Part shown: positions 52,801-61,371 of the stretch, one piece after another
How positions within the stretch are numbered: position 1 is the first letter of the stretch
Layout: the number at the start of each line of letters is the position of its first letter
Source of the DNA: Pedobacter sp. MC2016-15
GTDB lineage: Bacteria > Bacteroidota > Bacteroidia > Sphingobacteriales > Sphingobacteriaceae
Length of the DNA stretch: 64,000 bases
Assembly (NCBI RefSeq): GCF_026239695.1
Contig: NZ_JAPIVS010000001.1
Coordinates: forward strand, 248,001 to 312,000
Direction: 5' to 3'
The notes under the pieces: generated by a model
Seen by the model: the letters and a program-made list of their open reading frames with translations, nothing else
Told to the model about the DNA's origin: nothing
Database searches by the model: none
Position numbers and translations under genes: made by a program

Positions 52801-53316
52801 AATCCGGATTACACATGGGGCATCACGAATACTTTCAATTATAAGGGCTTCGACCTGCGGGTGCTGGTGCAGGGACAAAACGGAGGAAAAATCTACTCGA
52901 TCCTCGGCAGGGGGATCTCGCAGACAGGGCTCGCTTACATCTACAATGCCTCCGGCGATTACCGCAACCGCTGGCGTTCTCCGGAAAATCCTGGTGATGG
53001 TGTGCGGGGAAAAGCATATTCAACTTATGGAAACATCGTGAATACCGACTGGCTGTACTCCTCGGATTACTGGAGGATCAGGAACATCACACTGGGTTAC
53101 GACCTCAAGCAGATCCTGACGATCAAAAGTGTGGCGGCTGCGCGGGTGTTTGTGTCTGCGGAAAACTACTTCGGACATGATAAATATTACGGGGGTGCGA
53201 ATCCTGAATCAGCGAATACCGACCTCAGTGGTAACGGGAATTACCCGCAGTCGGGCGACTATGGTGGTTTGCCGCTGCCGAAGATGCTCACATTTGGTTT
53301 GAACTTTTCATTTTAA
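49822..53316 (+). CDS. SusC/RagA transporter with STN signalling domain
   Basis: 1164 residues. After a signal segment (MKITILLLTILMVQVHASGRAQ; an inner ATG at 49891 is possible) come an STN domain at about 45-115 (ISIRAENMPLKEFLVQLQKVSGYSF...), the carboxypeptidase-regulatory-like domain (IRGTVSDQKGVPLPGVAVRVKG), a TonB-box-like LDEVVVVGYGTQKRADLTAPIS, the plug and the barrel ending LTFGLNFSF. The STN domain marks a transducer of the FecA type that contacts the FecR protein encoded just upstream. Likely substrate: rhamnose-containing pectin oligosaccharides, inferred from neighbours. Confidence 0.94.
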   Translation: MYTLFTSIIGGDRSCIAHKLLRIMKITILLLTILMVQVHASGRAQTISIRAENMPLKEFLVQLQKVSGYSFISSSDVLNSAKNVSLNAKNATIETVFKQCFTANGIKYTINEAENTVVLSKAPAPPAIKAETIRGTVSDQKGVPLPGVAVRVKGTNTTTITNGSGEFTISVADNQAILVFSLVGYESQESKILSASMKIVLMESDTRLDEVVVVGYGTQKRADLTAPISSMSAKAIEERGLQRVDQALVGQLAGVNVKQTTGLPGKGFSIQVRGSGSISANTEPLYVIDGFPLGQSSSDVSGGFSGGNALDNINPDDIESIEVLKDAAAAAIYGSRGSNGVVLITTKKGKAGKTKIQFSSSVSATNITRKVDMLNGDEWIDRAKEMINAAYVAAYGSRGATANDNEARRISIIGTRNVAYVPDPRWAIPGRPGLQEIDWQDEIFRTGLGQNHQVSASGGTNSVNYFVSVNNIDQEGIVKNTSSKIYSARANVEANIGQKLKLGVNLSPSYSILQDPGVEGKDVIFHVALSMPPIQEDTVGLNANAFRNNAYNYSVALNSPVAKLLNQVGRTKRFRTIASTYAMYTIAEGLTFKTSINVDNSQSNISRYIPYTVTGLVTVRDAQTTVNTSGSYLTNNYLSFVNENTLNYSKVFAKKHSLNLLLGQSYNNFYSDNSTMSSVGGYTNATIQTLNYAAGVRGATGATKNVLLSYFSRAQYSFKSKYLLSASIRTDGSSRFGANNKYGLFPAGSIGWRISEEAFMKQIPVISDLKLRATYGVTGNNSIGDFGSIPTTASYGYVLGASQGAVIGQAPNRVSNPDLKWEKSTTKGVGLDFGIMKNRITGSFDYYNRLTSDLLLNVAIPQVTGFQAYLSNAGSVRNKGLELELSSRNLTGAFKWTTNLQASYNANNVVSLANGQSQLLVPSVYTPVGNTILRVGEALNSIFVVKKIGHLTQEDITNKVALYGAQTVGDAKYEDFDRNGVIDANDRQIVGHPNPDYTWGITNTFNYKGFDLRVLVQGQNGGKIYSILGRGISQTGLAYIYNASGDYRNRWRSPENPGDGVRGKAYSTYGNIVNTDWLYSSDYWRIRNITLGYDLKQILTIKSVAAARVFVSAENYFGHDKYYGGANPESANTDLSGNGNYPQSGDYGGLPLPKMLTFGLNFSF

Positions 53317-53326
53317 ACTATCAAAC

Positions 53327-54826
53327 ATGAAAAAGATATTATACTTATTATTGATATTATCAACGATGGCTTCCTGCAAGAAAGAACTGACCATCGAGCC
53401 GCTTTCTACAGGTACTACGGAAACGTTTTACAGGACACAGGAGGATTTTATACAGGGTTCAAATGCGATATATAACAGCTTGCGCAGTTATCCCGACCGG
53501 TTGATCAACTTATCAGAAACTCGGTCTGATAACTTATATGCGATCTCTGTGCTAGGGACTCAGTTATATGATCCTATCAATGCGTTCAGGACGGACGCGG
53601 TGAGTAATACCTATGTAAATGCAGCATGGAACGACAATTACAATGCGATTTACCGGGCGAATATTTTCCTGGATCAGCTCGACCAGAAGGGTGATGTGGT
53701 GGGTGCTGCGCTCAGGGAAAGGTTGAGGGCTGAAGCGAGGTTCCTCCGCGCGTTTTACTATTTTGATCTGGTACGTTATTTCGGGAAGCTGCCCGTGGTG
53801 ACACGTCCGGTGACGGCGCTTGAAGCTGTGGAGATCCCGAGGAGTCCGGTGGCAGATGTGTACAAGGTGATTATTGAAGATCTGCAGTATGCCATTCCGA
53901 TCCTGCCGGCTACCTACCCTGCGACCAATATCGGAAGGGCTACCAAATATGCAGCGGAAAGTTTACTGGCGATGGTATATATGGCGCGGTCGGGCGCGAC
54001 CTACGGGATTGAAGGACCAGGAATGGGTTTAAACGAGTATAACCTCGCCTTGCCCCTGCTGAATGATGTGATCAACAGTGGTCAGTTTGCTTTGGGTACT
54101 ACCTATGCGGGAATATTTTCTTACGCAACACAAAATCCGGGCGTAAACAGGGAAGCGATTTTTGATGTAATGCATACTTCGGGATTAAACCCGGTACTGG
54201 GTGCTTCCTTTGTGTCGCTGCCGGTTCCGGATGCGTATTTTACTTCGGTGTTGGTGAAACCTGCGCAGTTGGGTGGCAGTGGCAGACCTACCTCCTACGA
54301 TCTCTACAATTCTTATGAGGATGCAGACACGCGCAAGTCATTTAGCTACATCCTGTACTTTACGCAGCTCGGTATCCCAGGCAACAGGCCTTTCCTGAAG
54401 AAATATCTGGACGTGACGAAGGTGCCGGCAGTGATCACCGACTGGGGGATTAACTTTATGGCGATCCGCTATACGGATGTGCTGATGCTGAAAGCGGAAT
54501 GTATTTTACGGGGTGCTCCGGGTGCACAGTCGGACGTAGACCTCATCTACAATCAGGTGCGGACGAGATCGGGCGCCAGCACTGCAAGTAACGTGACTCT
54601 GGCGCAGCTTTATGCAGAGCGAAGACGCGAATTCTCGGGTGAAGGATCGAGGTGGTTCGACCTCCAGCGTAGTGGAAATCTGGTGACGACGATGAACCAG
54701 TGGATTGCTGCTAATGACGATTTAAAACAAATTCAGCCGGTAATTGCGAACTGGATTATCTATCCGATCCCTCAGGCGCAGCTGGATGCGAAACCGGGGC
54801 TTTATTCTCAAAATCCTGGTTATTAA
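53327..54826 (+). CDS. RagB/SusD family lipoprotein
   Basis: 499 residues. Lipoprotein signal LLLILSTMASC|KKEL. RLRAEARFLRAFYYFDLVRYFGKLPVVTRPV and the C-terminal ERRREFSGEGSRWFDLQRSG are the SusD signatures. It starts 10 bases after the SusC stop. It caps the SusC at 49822 and captures the oligosaccharide. Confidence 0.93.
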   Translation: MKKILYLLLILSTMASCKKELTIEPLSTGTTETFYRTQEDFIQGSNAIYNSLRSYPDRLINLSETRSDNLYAISVLGTQLYDPINAFRTDAVSNTYVNAAWNDNYNAIYRANIFLDQLDQKGDVVGAALRERLRAEARFLRAFYYFDLVRYFGKLPVVTRPVTALEAVEIPRSPVADVYKVIIEDLQYAIPILPATYPATNIGRATKYAAESLLAMVYMARSGATYGIEGPGMGLNEYNLALPLLNDVINSGQFALGTTYAGIFSYATQNPGVNREAIFDVMHTSGLNPVLGASFVSLPVPDAYFTSVLVKPAQLGGSGRPTSYDLYNSYEDADTRKSFSYILYFTQLGIPGNRPFLKKYLDVTKVPAVITDWGINFMAIRYTDVLMLKAECILRGAPGAQSDVDLIYNQVRTRSGASTASNVTLAQLYAERRREFSGEGSRWFDLQRSGNLVTTMNQWIAANDDLKQIQPVIANWIIYPIPQAQLDAKPGLYSQNPGY

Positions 54827-54893
54827 TGATTTTTGAAATCTAAATTGTAAGTTTGGATGCCATTTATGGCGTCTAACCAAATATACTGCGCTA

Positions 54894-57425
54894 ATGAAAA
54901 GATTTTTTACACAAGTCCGAAAGGCTGAATTATGTCGTGGCTGGAAGGGACTTCAGGTTCTTGTTGTCATGAGTTTATTTTCAAATAGTTTGTTTGCCCA
55001 GCCTGCCGATGTTAGTCCTGCCTTGCCAGGATCAATGACTGGAGGCAGCGAGCAGAACTTTGCTTCACCAGGATCAGCTACACAGCATTCGGAGCTGTAT
55101 CAGGGTACCTCTGGTGCTACGGAGATTAATCCAGCTCTGCTGAAGAAAGCCTGGCCGGCGAAATGGATCACCTGCCCTGATGTCAATCAGCGCGCCTATG
55201 GCATTTATCATTTCAGAAAAAAGATAACACTGGCGACCAAGCCTGATAAATTCCTGCTGCATATCAGTGCCGACAACCGCTACCGCTTTTTTGTTAACGG
55301 TAAGCCGGTATGCTTCGGACCTGCCCGCGGAGATTTTTATAACTGGTATTATGAAAGTATAGATGTATCAAAGTATCTCAAAGCTGGTGAGAACACCCTT
55401 GCCGCGGTAGTTTGGAACATGGCAGAGCTCGCTTCTGTAGCGCAGTTCTCCAATCAGACGGCATTTGTGGTGCAGGGTGATGGAGAAAAGGAGAAGATCG
55501 CCAATACTGATAAAAGCTGGAAAGTCTATCAAAATACGTCTTATCATCCTGTATCATTAGATAATATGGAACGCCTGCAGTCTTATATGGTCATTGGTCC
55601 TGGCGACTATGTAAAGGCTTCAAAATATCCCTGGAATTGGGAGAAACCTGCATACAATGATCTTCAGTGGAAAGCTGCAGAGCCAATCACCAGTCCTGAG
55701 CCTATGGGATCAGGAACAGATAACCGCTGGACGATGGTGCCACGCAGCATTCCCCTGATGCCGGAAAACCTGCAGCGTTTTGATAAAATACGGAGGTCGA
55801 CCGCCGCGCTGGGTCAGTCAGATATTCTTCAGGGCAAGAAAGCGCTGGTTATCCCTGCAGGGAAAAAGGTAAGTATCTTACTGGATCAGGGTTTCAATAC
55901 TGTTGCTTATCCTGAGATTATACTGAGTCAGGGTAAGGGCGCGAAAGTGAAACTGACCTACGCGGAGACGCTGTTTAAAAATGGTGTAAAGGGCAACCGG
56001 GACGAAGTTGAGGGGAAAACGCTGATCGGCAACTATGATATCTTTGAGATGGATGGATCTTCACAGCGCTTGTTCAGGCCGCTGTGGCAGCGTACGTACC
56101 GCTATCTACAGCTGGATATTACTACCGCGGGGCAGTCGCTCACTATCAATGATATCTATGGAATGGCTACGGGTTATCCTTTTGAAGAAAATGCCAGTTT
56201 TACGAGCAACGACCCTTCTCTAAAGGCCATCTGGAATGTGGGATGGCGGACTGCAAAACTCTGCGCCGGAGAAACATATTACGACTGCCCTTACTATGAA
56301 CAGCTTCAGTACGAAGGTGATACACGTATTCAGGCGCTGATTTCGTTATACGTCAGCGGAGACGACCGCCTGATGCGCAAGGCGATCAATGATTTTTATA
56401 ACTCCCGTGTTCCGGAAGGGCTTACCCAGGGGAGATATCCGAGCAACCGCATCCAGGTGATCCCTCCTTTTTCGCTGTACTGGATATCAATGCTGCATGA
56501 TTACATGATGCTGAAAAATGATAATGTATTTCTGAAAAAGTATATGATCGGTGTGGATGGGATTTTAAACTGGTATAAAAATCAGATCGATACAGAAAAA
56601 AACATGCTGGGACCTATGGAATGGTGGCACTTTACGGATTGGAGTAAGGGCTTCACGGGCATGGGTGTGCCTCCCGGTGCCGAAGATGGGAACTCGTCGA
56701 TCCTGAGTCTCCAATATGCGTATACCCTGAAGCAGGCCGCAGATTTGTACAAACATTTCGGTCAGCAGGGCAAGGCCGATGAATGTACGGAGCTGGCGAA
56801 GTCGATCGGAAAAGGGACGCTCAAACACTGCTACGACCCTGCGCGGGGATTGGTGGCGGATAGTCCGGAAAAGACTTCCTTCAGTCAGCATGCCAATATC
56901 ATGGCGGTGTTATCAGACGCGATTGATCCTGAAGAAGCGCCGAAACTGATGTCTGAAGTATTAAAAGATAATACTTTGATACAGGCAACTTTCTACTACC
57001 GCTTTTACCTGAATCAGGCACTCAAACATGCAGATATGGGGAATCTATATTATGGCAGGCTCGACCCATGGCGGGATATGCTGAAAGCAGGTCTGACGAC
57101 TTTCGCAGAGAACCCGGATCCGAGCCGCTCCGATTGCCATGCCTGGAGTGCGAGTCCGAACTATGATTTTCTGGCGACGATTTGTGGTATTACTCCGCTT
57201 ACCGCGGGTTTTGAAACGGTACAGGTGAAGCCGGAACTCGGTGAATTGACAGAGGTTTCTGGCAGGATGCCTTCACCAAAAGGGGAAATTGCTGTTTCTG
57301 TGAGTAAGTCTAATCGTAAGGATGCGGATATTACTGTGAAGCTGCCTGCAGAAATGAAGGGTGAGCTGATTTGGGGAGGTAAGAAGATTCCGCTGAATGC
57401 AGGAGAGAATCACTTTAATTTGTAG
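54894..57425 (+). CDS. GH78 alpha-L-rhamnosidase
   Basis: 843 residues. Signal segment to about residue 36 (LFSNSLFAQ). An N-terminal beta-sandwich (AKWITCPDVNQRAYGIYHFRKKI, DNRYRFFVNGKPVCFGPARG, SKYLKAGENTLAAVVWN) precedes the (alpha/alpha)6 catalytic domain with ETYYDCPYYEQLQYEGDTRIQALISLYVSGD, PMEWWHFTDWSKGF and DCHAWSASPNYDFLATICG, all typical of GH78. It hydrolyses terminal alpha-rhamnose. It is the last gene of the SusCD operon and the best clue to a rhamnogalacturonan-type substrate. Confidence 0.92.
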   Translation: MKRFFTQVRKAELCRGWKGLQVLVVMSLFSNSLFAQPADVSPALPGSMTGGSEQNFASPGSATQHSELYQGTSGATEINPALLKKAWPAKWITCPDVNQRAYGIYHFRKKITLATKPDKFLLHISADNRYRFFVNGKPVCFGPARGDFYNWYYESIDVSKYLKAGENTLAAVVWNMAELASVAQFSNQTAFVVQGDGEKEKIANTDKSWKVYQNTSYHPVSLDNMERLQSYMVIGPGDYVKASKYPWNWEKPAYNDLQWKAAEPITSPEPMGSGTDNRWTMVPRSIPLMPENLQRFDKIRRSTAALGQSDILQGKKALVIPAGKKVSILLDQGFNTVAYPEIILSQGKGAKVKLTYAETLFKNGVKGNRDEVEGKTLIGNYDIFEMDGSSQRLFRPLWQRTYRYLQLDITTAGQSLTINDIYGMATGYPFEENASFTSNDPSLKAIWNVGWRTAKLCAGETYYDCPYYEQLQYEGDTRIQALISLYVSGDDRLMRKAINDFYNSRVPEGLTQGRYPSNRIQVIPPFSLYWISMLHDYMMLKNDNVFLKKYMIGVDGILNWYKNQIDTEKNMLGPMEWWHFTDWSKGFTGMGVPPGAEDGNSSILSLQYAYTLKQAADLYKHFGQQGKADECTELAKSIGKGTLKHCYDPARGLVADSPEKTSFSQHANIMAVLSDAIDPEEAPKLMSEVLKDNTLIQATFYYRFYLNQALKHADMGNLYYGRLDPWRDMLKAGLTTFAENPDPSRSDCHAWSASPNYDFLATICGITPLTAGFETVQVKPELGELTEVSGRMPSPKGEIAVSVSKSNRKDADITVKLPAEMKGELIWGGKKIPLNAGENHFNL

Positions 57426-57461
57426 GTTTTCAGAGATAGCTGAGGTGGTTTCAGTTTCATC

Positions 57462-57502
57462 AAAATATAGCGGCTCCGACCTTAACGGAGCCGCTATATT
57501 TT
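57462..57502. terminator. Strong bidirectional terminator
   Basis: AAAATATAGCGGCTCCG pairs perfectly with CGGAGCCGCTATATTTT (17 bp, 7-base loop). It ends the GH78 transcript and overlaps the end of the convergent DUF3891 gene. Confidence 0.9.
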
Positions 57503-58216
57503 AATTTTAGTAGCTAATTCCAAAACTCTAGTCACTACCTCCGCTTCCTCAATCGCTTTGCGAAACTCAGCGACACTGGAGTAACTTAGCTGAGGCAGCA
57601 TTCTACTTTCGTAACGAAGTTTAAAGGTTCTTTCTTCGAAGGGCCAGGGATCTACTATGAGGATACCCTCCTGCTCCCACATCGTGTAAGCTATTCCCCC
57701 GGGGCCGGTACTGATCTCTATTTTCCGTTGTTCTGGTGGTACTTTGTTCTGGCAGAGCAACAATGACATCGCATCGCAGAACTGCAATAAGGCATATCCA
57801 CGACTCACTTCAGATTTGCTGCTATCTGCAATCTTCAACCACCTCTTCTCTTTTATTTTCAGCGATGCGATAAACTGTTTAGCTTTTGAGTCGGCACCAT
57901 GAACAAACTGGATGTGTTGCGATACCAGCAGCGCAACATAAGCACTCTTCGTCTCCGCCATTCCCATCAAGCGCTCAGCATATGCTTTACGAAAGCTCGT
58001 GGCTTCATAATGTACCGGTCCTCCGTTCTCATTTAACAGATCGTCGTTTTCAAACTCATTGTACACATCATCATGTTCCGCTGTCGCGATTAAGGTCTCA
58101 ATCCAGCGCTCCGGCTGATCATCCTTCCGCCACTGCGCACAGATTTGCGCCGCCAGCAGTCCGTGCGAACGCTGCGTGATGATTTCCCAGCCTGATGGTG
58201 CATAGTTTACGATCAT
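57494..58216 (-). CDS. DUF3891 family protein
   Basis: 240 residues. MIVNYAPSGWEIITQRSHGLLAAQICAQWR is the conserved start; HDD (AEHDDVYNEFEND), YVALLVSQHIQFVHG and LQFCDAMSLLLCQN continue the family pattern, which recalls an HD-domain-like helical bundle. Function unknown; cytoplasmic. TATATTTG on the minus strand (58236-58243) is a likely promoter 19 bases before the ATG. Its last codons lie within a terminator shared with GH78. Confidence 0.88.
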   Translation of the reverse strand: MIVNYAPSGWEIITQRSHGLLAAQICAQWRKDDQPERWIETLIATAEHDDVYNEFENDDLLNENGGPVHYEATSFRKAYAERLMGMAETKSAYVALLVSQHIQFVHGADSKAKQFIASLKIKEKRWLKIADSSKSEVSRGYALLQFCDAMSLLLCQNKVPPEQRKIEISTGPGGIAYTMWEQEGILIVDPWPFEERTFKLRYESRMLPQLSYSSVAEFRKAIEEAEVVTRVLELATKIKI

Positions 58217-58235
58217 TAGATAGCTTCTAGATTTT

Positions 58236-58243
58236 CAAATATA
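58236..58243 (-). promoter_or_regulatory. TAnnTTTG element for the DUF3891 gene
   Basis: CAAATATA on the plus strand reads TATATTTG on the minus strand, 19 bases before the ATG at 58216. Confidence 0.5.
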
Positions 58244-58333
58244 AAGCACAACTATGTGTAAAATGTTTCGGCTCTTAACATTTACTTTTCGGATTTACAC
58301 ATATATACTATTATTTCTATCTAAGAGAAACAT

Positions 58334-58341
58334 TAGATTTG
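58334..58341 (+). promoter_or_regulatory. TAnnTTTG element for the tandem 52-residue genes
   Basis: TAGATTTG lies 27 bases before the ATG at 58369 on the plus strand, and a good Shine-Dalgarno sequence AAAGGAG (58357-58363) follows. Confidence 0.55.
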
Positions 58342-58368
58342 TTTAAAGAAAAAATGAAAGGAGTAATT

Positions 58369-58527
58369 ATGGCAGTAAATAAAAGATTAACAGTGCAAAA
58401 CAGCCGTTCTGAATTAAGTAAAAATACTATGAGCTATGCAGATGCACCCTTTGTGAAGAAAAAACTAACGATCGCAAAAGAGATATTAAAAGACGTCAAA
58501 CTTCCCGATCACTGGTTAACAAAATAG
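58369..58527 (+). CDS. 52-residue protein of unknown function, copy 1
   Basis: Starts at ATG 58369, chosen because AAAGGAG ends 5 bases upstream; in-frame ATG 58354 or TTG 58339 are less likely. 52 residues: basic and helical, with the block SYADAPFVKKKLTIAKEILKD and the end LPDHWLTK. It is almost identical over its last 32 residues to the gene that follows. No signal peptide, membrane helix or known domain. The first of a tandem pair, 7 bases apart. Confidence 0.7.
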   Translation: MAVNKRLTVQNSRSELSKNTMSYADAPFVKKKLTIAKEILKDVKLPDHWLTK

Positions 58528-58534
58528 CACAATT

Positions 58535-58693
58535 ATGCCTGAAACTAAAAAAGCAATATTCACCCATAGCAAAACTGGGGAAGTAAAAATAATGACAAGT
58601 TATGCAGATGCATCCTTTGTCAAGAAAAAACTAGCGATCGCAAAAGAAATATTAAAAGACGTCAAACTTCCCGATCACTGGTTAACAAAATAA
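58535..58693 (+). CDS. 52-residue protein of unknown function, copy 2
   Basis: ATG 58535 to TAA 58691-58693, 52 residues, the same length as copy 1. The last 32 residues differ at only two or three places (SYADASFVKKKLAIAKEILKD), and the DNA of the C-terminal part is nearly identical to copy 1 including GACGTCAAACTTCCCGATC. The N-terminal 20 residues (PETKKAIFTHSKTGEV) have diverged. The pair arose by tandem duplication. Function unknown. Confidence 0.7.
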   Translation: MPETKKAIFTHSKTGEVKIMTSYADASFVKKKLAIAKEILKDVKLPDHWLTK

Positions 58694-58724
58694 CATCGTC
58701 AAGCCTGCAACCACAGGCATGCGC

Positions 58725-58760
58725 AAAAAAAAAAGCTGCACATCTTTCGACGTGCAGCTT
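58725..58760 (-). terminator. Terminator of the TonB receptor gene
   Basis: On the minus strand AAGCTGCAC (58752-58760 rc) pairs with GTGCAGCTT and is followed by a run of ten T (58725-58734). It lies about 25 bases after the stop at 58784. Confidence 0.88.
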
Positions 58761-58783
58761 CCTTCATAGGTATTAAAATTCTT

Positions 58784-61201
58784 TTAGAACCTGTAAGAAA
58801 CATTACCGGCAACAGTACGTGGCTGCATAGGCTCCAGCGTACTCCATCCTTTGTAGTATTCTTTATCAGTTAGGTTATTTAGTTTCACACCAAAAGTAAA
58901 CTGTCCAACGCCATAATAAGCCGAAGCATTAAAGATCGTATAAGATGGCAGGATAAACTGGCCTACAGTAGCATCGTTCACGATGATGTTTTTGCCTGAG
59001 TAGTTACCGCCGAAACCAAAACCTAATCCTTTTACAGACCCAGTAGTGATTTTGTAACCAATCCATAAGTTAGCCAGATCTTCCGGACCAGCACTCAGTG
59101 GCCTTCTGCCTTCAACATTGGCTAAGGCATTCGTCAGGCGGCTTTTGTTTTTCGAGTAACCTGCGATGATGTTCAGACCGTCAACAGGGTTTGCAGTAAT
59201 CTGCGCTTCGAAACCTCGGCTGTACTGATCACCACCCTGGCTGTACTGATTAGGGCCAGTTGATAAAACGATGTTGGAGACCTTGATATCGTAGTAACTT
59301 AATGAACCCGATAACTTACCATCAAACAAGTCTGATTTAATACCACCTTCAATCTGGTTGGCATGCTCAGGATCGAAAGTAGTGATCACGTTTGCACCAT
59401 TCACATTCGCGTTTACAGGAGCTACGTTTTTGAAGCCATTCATGTAATTACCAAAAACTGAAAGCTGCTCAGGTAAGATCTGGTAAACCAAACCAAATTT
59501 CGGAGAGAAAGCTGTCTGACCATATCTCGAAGCTGCCGGTGTGCTTAAACCACTGTTCTGAAAGCGGTCGACACGGATGCTGGCCATCGCAGATAATTCT
59601 GGTGTCAGGTTGATTACATCTGAGATGTAGGCACTGTATATCTCGCGCGAAGTTCTGGTGCTACCACCGTAACCTGCAACTGCAATGGCAGTATCTATAC
59701 GTTGTTTCGACAAGTTTTCCGCTGCATTAACCAATGGATTTACAGCACCCACGAGTGCATAGTTAGAACTGTTGTTGATTGAAGTGAGGTTCAGGTAATC
59801 TAAACCAGCCACAACGCGGTTTCTCAGGTTTCCGATTTTGAAATCGCCGATGAAGTTCTGTTGTAGGTCGGTCGACTCAGTTGTAGAGTTCTGGTCAGTA
59901 ATGTACCTGCTGAAGATACCGTTTCCTGAAACACCACGTGCTGCTGTACCTGTGCCAACAACCTGCACACCTTCAAACAAATAGCTGTAATAACCATCAG
60001 ATTTCGCCGCACCGCGTGAAACAATTGTCTGCGACCGCCATTGATCAGACAGCAAAATATTCATTTGCGCCTGGATGGTAGTCACCGGGTTTTTCATGCT
60101 CAGGTCGTTCGTAGTATATGATTTCCTGTTGTTGTAGCCTAAAGCTGCAAGCGTCGTGGATTTCAGAGGATAACTTCTGTTGAAGAATAACATCGTTGGG
60201 TTCGTACCTTCAGACGCTAAAAACTGCGCATTGAACAAGAATGAAACCCTGTCGTTCAGCTGATAAGCCAATGAAGGCGCAAAGAATCTCGATTTTCTGA
60301 AACCTGCATCCTGGAAACTACTTTCATCGTGATAAGCAGCATTCATTCTGAACAGCACTTTGTGCGCTGAATCAAGCGGTGTATTTACATCGGCTGTGAT
60401 ACGGTTTAATCCGTAACTTCCAGCAGTGTATCCCACTTCTACAGCAGTTTTTTCGAATGGCTGTTTAGTTACTGTGTTGATTACACCACCATATGAAACT
60501 ACCGTAGAGCCGAATAAAGTTCCTGAAGGGCCTTTTAGTACCTCGATGCGCTCCACGTTAGAAACATCCAGACTTCCATTCGTTAATCCCGGAAGACCGT
60601 TCACTAAAGTTGGCTGTACGGCAAATCCTCTCAGTGTGAAGTAACCCGCACCATCACTGGCCCTTCCCGAAGCAGACCAAAGTTTGTCCAGTCCCGGAGC
60701 ATTCTTTAAAGCGTCATCGTAATTTGTGATCACCTGATCCTGCATCAATTCCTTGGTGATCACAGAATAAACCTGAGGGTTCTCCAAATTCTTTAGCGGC
60801 ATCTTAGATACGAAATCACTTTCTTTAGAGAAGTATTTGTTCTTTTTGCCATGGCTGATTACCACTTCCTGCAGCTGCTGGTTTGAAGCCTGAAGCATCA
60901 GATCCAGGTCTGCAGTTTCACCGGCTACAACATTCACTACTGAAGAAACAGGCTGCAGGCCTACTAATCTGGCTGTAACCGTATGAGAACCTGCCGGGAT
61001 ATTTTTAAGCGTGTAGTTACCTTTTTTGTCGGCCGTCGTATTCGAAACACCTTTGATTGAAACTTCAACATCTTCTGCTGAAACACCATCAGATGTACGC
61101 ACCCGTCCGGTAATTGTACCCGTATTGTTTTGTGCGAACGATGCTACACTCAACAGTGTGAACAGCAGCATCAGGCAACAATTTTTGTAGATTTTATCCA
61201 T
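58784..61201 (-). CDS. TonB-dependent siderophore-type receptor with carboxypeptidase-like domain
   Basis: 805 residues. Signal peptide (CCLMLLFTLLSVASFA|Q). A carboxypeptidase-regulatory-like domain (TGTITGRVRTSDGVSAEDVEVSIKG...) sits before the plug (NVERIEVLKGPSGTLFGS, YGGVINTVTKQPF) and barrel (C-terminal RTVAGNVSYRF). Plug wording and FEKTAVEVGYTAGSYGLNRITADVNTPLD are typical of siderophore receptors. It is independent of the receptor at 1882, which lacks the extra domain. Single gene with its own terminator. Confidence 0.92.
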   Translation of the reverse strand: MDKIYKNCCLMLLFTLLSVASFAQNNTGTITGRVRTSDGVSAEDVEVSIKGVSNTTADKKGNYTLKNIPAGSHTVTARLVGLQPVSSVVNVVAGETADLDLMLQASNQQLQEVVISHGKKNKYFSKESDFVSKMPLKNLENPQVYSVITKELMQDQVITNYDDALKNAPGLDKLWSASGRASDGAGYFTLRGFAVQPTLVNGLPGLTNGSLDVSNVERIEVLKGPSGTLFGSTVVSYGGVINTVTKQPFEKTAVEVGYTAGSYGLNRITADVNTPLDSAHKVLFRMNAAYHDESSFQDAGFRKSRFFAPSLAYQLNDRVSFLFNAQFLASEGTNPTMLFFNRSYPLKSTTLAALGYNNRKSYTTNDLSMKNPVTTIQAQMNILLSDQWRSQTIVSRGAAKSDGYYSYLFEGVQVVGTGTAARGVSGNGIFSRYITDQNSTTESTDLQQNFIGDFKIGNLRNRVVAGLDYLNLTSINNSSNYALVGAVNPLVNAAENLSKQRIDTAIAVAGYGGSTRTSREIYSAYISDVINLTPELSAMASIRVDRFQNSGLSTPAASRYGQTAFSPKFGLVYQILPEQLSVFGNYMNGFKNVAPVNANVNGANVITTFDPEHANQIEGGIKSDLFDGKLSGSLSYYDIKVSNIVLSTGPNQYSQGGDQYSRGFEAQITANPVDGLNIIAGYSKNKSRLTNALANVEGRRPLSAGPEDLANLWIGYKITTGSVKGLGFGFGGNYSGKNIIVNDATVGQFILPSYTIFNASAYYGVGQFTFGVKLNNLTDKEYYKGWSTLEPMQPRTVAGNVSYRF

Positions 61202-61371
61202 ATTAATTATTATTTAGAATGATTAAAGGCTACAAACATAGAACAACAATGTTACAATGCAAGGGTACTTATCTTTAATGATTATAAATAAGACATTAAC
61301 ATGACAATAGCACTGAAAGTAAATTTTCATTACCTCAGTGCTATCAAAATAAGTAAAACGTATTAAATTAT

